Source: Candidatus Adiutrix sp.
GTDB taxonomy: Bacteria > Desulfobacterota > Desulfarculia > Adiutricales > Adiutricaceae
Assembly: GCA_031273445.1 (NCBI GenBank)
Contig: JAISRV010000205.1
Span: 1 to 7,945, forward strand
DNA: 7,945 bases
Reading direction: 5' to 3'
In this document: positions 6,253-7,945 of the stretch, piece after piece
How positions within the stretch are numbered: the stretch's first letter is position 1
Layout: the number at the start of each line of letters is the position of its first letter
Notes under the pieces: generated by a model
Told to the model about the DNA's origin: nothing
The model's database searches: none
The model's input: only the letters and a program-made list of their open reading frames with translations
Made by a program: the position numbers and the translations under genes

Positions 6253-6281
6253 GGCCGCCTCCGTCCATGACGGAGGCGGCC
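6253..6281. repeat. Perfect 13-bp G+C-rich inverted repeat
   Basis: GGCCGCCTCCGTC (6253-6265) and GACGGAGGCGGCC (6269-6281) are exact inverses around CAT. With a CGG bulge the stem can extend to GAAGG...CCTTC. It lies 65 bases before the coiled-coil gene start. No T run follows on either strand. A 10-bp palindrome, GGTCGCGACC (6233-6242), sits just upstream. It may act as an RNA-stabilising or attenuating stem, or be a REP-like element. Confidence 0.75.
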
Positions 6282-6346
6282 TTCAATAAGGCCAGGGAAA
6301 ATAGAACGGGCCGCCATTTTTTAAAAATTCAGGAACACGAATCACT

Positions 6347-7180
6347 ATGAAAGACCCTTTGCTAAACGATGAACGCCAGATAGGCGATCTTTTGCCGGCC
6401 GGATTCGATCCGCATCTGTCCATGCGTATCCTGGCGGATTATCTCCACAGCCTGGAAACATCTTTTGAAGAGCTGAAAAAAACCTCCTCCGCCGAGCGGC
6501 GCAATTTGCAGAGCGAACAGCGCACTCTGCTTAAAACCTGCGAAGATCAGCAGCAGCAGATAGATCGCCTCACCAATGACCTGATGGACCTGACCAACAC
6601 GTTGGAAGAGCAGGAGAGCCTGCTCTCCACCGCCAACCAGAAAGTAGCCAACTTCGAAAAACAGTTTAAAAAGCTGCACCGTGAAAACAGCGATCTGACC
6701 AACCGGCTGACCCAGAAGGAAAACGACGCCAATTTTTTCCACCAGGAACTGGAGCGGTGCCGGTCTGAAAGCGAACAGGCCTTCAACAGCCTGAATTCGG
6801 CCAACAACAAGCTGGAAGAGCTGGAAAGGCGCCTGGCGGTCGAACGTGAAACCGCCGCCGCCCATGAAAAAGAAGCCCGGCGCCTGACCCTGGACCTGTC
6901 GGAAAGCCACGGGAAAAATCTCATCACCGAACGCAGGCTTGAAGAGATGGTCCTCAAATACGGCGAGGAAATAAAGCGCCTGAACGAGCGCCTGAACGCC
7001 GACGCCCAGCACGAAGCGGCCCTTTTGAAAAAGCGGGTGCGTTCCAGTCTGGGCCCGGAGATACGCGATATGGAAAAAATATCTTCCGACAAGCTCAGCA
7101 TAGAGACGGCCAGTAATCTCAAAGCTCTCCTGGGCCGCTTCATCGCCAAACTGGAACAGGCCGGCATCGACCTGAAATAA
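6347..7180 (+). CDS. Long coiled-coil protein of unknown function
   Basis: I do not recognise a named family. The 277-residue protein is highly charged and rich in Glu, Leu, Arg, Lys, Gln and Asn. Heptad-like leucine spacing runs from about residue 33 (LHSLETSFEEL) to about 230 with no Gly or Pro break, predicting a nearly continuous coiled coil of about 200 residues. A short N-terminal part (1-30, LLPAGFDPHLSMRIL) and a C-terminal part (about 231-277, ending LKALLGRFIAKLEQAGIDL) may be globular or docking segments. There is no signal peptide or membrane segment, so it should be cytoplasmic. Codon use matches its neighbours. AGGA at 6331-6334 is 12 bases before the ATG, a poor distance, but the next in-frame Met (residue 26) would cut into the N-terminal segment. 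It appears to be a single-gene unit with a long leader. It could be a structural, polar-localisation or scaffold protein. Confidence 0.85.
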   Translation: MKDPLLNDERQIGDLLPAGFDPHLSMRILADYLHSLETSFEELKKTSSAERRNLQSEQRTLLKTCEDQQQQIDRLTNDLMDLTNTLEEQESLLSTANQKVANFEKQFKKLHRENSDLTNRLTQKENDANFFHQELERCRSESEQAFNSLNSANNKLEELERRLAVERETAAAHEKEARRLTLDLSESHGKNLITERRLEEMVLKYGEEIKRLNERLNADAQHEAALLKKRVRSSLGPEIRDMEKISSDKLSIETASNLKALLGRFIAKLEQAGIDLK

Positions 7181-7196
7181 GGGACCCGATAAATTT

Positions 7197-7225
7197 TTGC
7201 CGCCGACTTTTTAAAGTGCTATAAT
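7197..7225 (+). promoter_or_regulatory. Sigma70-type promoter of the DUF362 gene
   Basis: TTGCCG (7197-7202, four of six consensus) and a perfect TATAAT (7220-7225) are 17 bases apart. TG at 7217-7218 gives an extended -10. The start would be near 7232, giving a leader of about 64 bases. It begins 17 bases after the coiled-coil stop, and no terminator separates the genes, so read-through could add to expression. Confidence 0.8.
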
Positions 7226-7245
7226 CAAACCTCTCCGCCGGAACG

Positions 7246-7291
7246 GATGCGAAACATCTGAAAGTCCAGGGCCTGACCCTGGCAAGGGAGG
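7246..7291 (+). promoter_or_regulatory. Structured leader and ribosome site of DUF362 gene
   Basis: The leader holds a small hairpin, GATG (7246-7249) with CATC (7255-7258). A 6-bp perfect hairpin follows, CCAGGG (7266-7271) with CCCTGG (7277-7282) around CCTGA. The strong ribosome site AAGGGAGG (7284-7291) follows two bases later. The second stem could affect ribosome access. I could not match the leader to a known riboswitch class. Confidence 0.4.
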
Positions 7292-7295
7292 CAAT

Positions 7296-7945
7296 ATGGA
7301 TCGACGCGTGTTCCTCAAATCCCTGGCGGGCGGGGCGGCCGCCTTGGGGCTGGGTCAAACTCTGGGTTCCTTCAGGCCTTCCTCGGCCCTGGCCCAGGAT
7401 TTTCCGGACCTGGTGGCCGTCAGAGGGAGCGAAGCGACGGTTATGTATGACCGGGCCATGGCGGCCCTGGGCGGCTTGGGCCGCTATCTCAAGGCCGGCC
7501 AGACGGTTTTGATAAAACCCAACATGGGCTGGGCCATAGGCCCGGAGGCCGCGGCCAACACCAGCCCGGCCCTAATGAGCCATATAATCAAAAACGCCCT
7601 GGCCCTGGGCGCCAAAAAAGTCTCGGTCTTCGACAACACCTGCGACAACTGGAAAAGCGCCTACAGCGTCTCGGGCCTGGAGGCGGCGGCCAAGGCCGCC
7701 GGGGCCGTGACGGCTCCGGCCAACAGGGAGGCTTATTTCCAGAAAGTGGCCGTGCCCGGGGCCGCTTATCTTAAAGAGATCTCCTACCATGAGCTCTACC
7801 TGGAGGCCGATGTCGTCATCAACGTCCCCGTTCTCAAACACCACGGCGGCGCCAAAATGACCGCGGCCTTGAAAAACCTCATGGGCGCGGTCTGGGATCG
7901 CGGGGCGCTCCACCGCCAGGGTCTCGACCAGACCATCCCGGAGAT
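7296..7945 (+). CDS. Tat-exported DUF362 protein (3' end outside window)
   Basis: The gene is cut by the window end; 216 codons are visible. The N-terminus is a twin-arginine signal: Arg3-Arg4 in RRVFLK, a Gly/Ala/Leu-rich hydrophobic core (about 9-26), and a likely cleavage site after SSALA (residue 33). The protein should therefore be folded, perhaps with a cofactor, before export to the periplasm. The mature part shows DUF362 marks: VLIKPNMGW at about 71-79, the KVSVFDNT strand at 108-115, and VINVPVLKHHGGAKMTAALKN at about 174-194, followed by LMGAVWDR. DUF362 proteins are widespread in anaerobes and some carry ferredoxin-like clusters; no function is firmly assigned. Whether this one has a C-terminal Fe-S domain cannot be seen. 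The start is well supported by AAGGGAGG ending 4 bases upstream and by the signal peptide itself. Confidence 0.92.
   Translation, partial: MDRRVFLKSLAGGAAALGLGQTLGSFRPSSALAQDFPDLVAVRGSEATVMYDRAMAALGGLGRYLKAGQTVLIKPNMGWAIGPEAAANTSPALMSHIIKNALALGAKKVSVFDNTCDNWKSAYSVSGLEAAAKAAGAVTAPANREAYFQKVAVPGAAYLKEISYHELYLEADVVINVPVLKHHGGAKMTAALKNLMGAVWDRGALHRQGLDQTIPE

Larger units (their letters stand above)
5848..6346 (+). other. Gene-free, hairpin-rich interval of about 500 bases
   Basis: No credible coding region is present. The open frames here (5883-6092 and 6159-6350 on +, 5873-6097 and 6021-6317 on -) lack ribosome sites and recognisable motifs. Two of the + and - pairs lie opposite each other. The left half (5870-6020) is more A+T-rich than its neighbours. 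The interval holds the operon terminator, a perfect 12-bp inverted repeat, a weaker fold at 5941-5971, a terminator-like hairpin at 5979-6008, a weak promoter candidate at 6111-6139, and two strong hairpins ahead of the coiled-coil gene. It may be a mix of 3' ends, a small RNA and a long leader. Confidence 0.6.

Overview
The window reads as an ordinary chromosomal stretch from a high-G+C Gram-negative bacterium, most likely a deltaproteobacterium (Desulfobacterota, close to Desulfovibrio-type organisms). That placement is inference. It rests on the NifU/NifS sequence style, the PssA N-terminus, the PilZ protein type with an RRDLIYYL-like stretch, and a Tat-exported DUF362 protein. All eight genes lie on the + strand. 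No rRNA, tRNA, CRISPR array, IS element or phage gene is visible.

Region 1 (8-2197) holds nifU and nifS, the scaffold and cysteine desulfurase of an Fe-S cluster assembly pair, closed by a Rho-independent terminator. Region 2 (2272-5874) looks like one transcription unit. It has a good extended -10 promoter, then pssA (phosphatidylserine synthase), a SPOR-domain membrane protein with a long Ala/Pro repeat linker, a small PilZ protein, a membrane-anchored PilZ protein, and a likely terminator. The gaps are only 34-42 bases. The set suggests an envelope module that couples lipid synthesis and peptidoglycan or division-site binding to cyclic-di-GMP sensing.

Region 3 (5848-6346) is about 500 bases without a credible gene but rich in hairpins. 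These include a perfect 12-bp inverted repeat, a terminator-like hairpin with a T run, and two strong hairpins in the presumed leader of the next gene. Region 4 (6347-7180) encodes an orphan protein that is almost entirely coiled coil. Region 5 (7197-7945) has a strong promoter, a short leader with a hairpin just ahead of the ribosome binding site, and the first 216 codons of a Tat-signal DUF362 protein cut off by the window end.

No clearly new defence or mobile system is visible. The most interesting points are the SPOR/PilZ/PilZ operon, the young tandem repeat in the SPOR linker, the structured non-coding interval, and the orphan coiled-coil gene.
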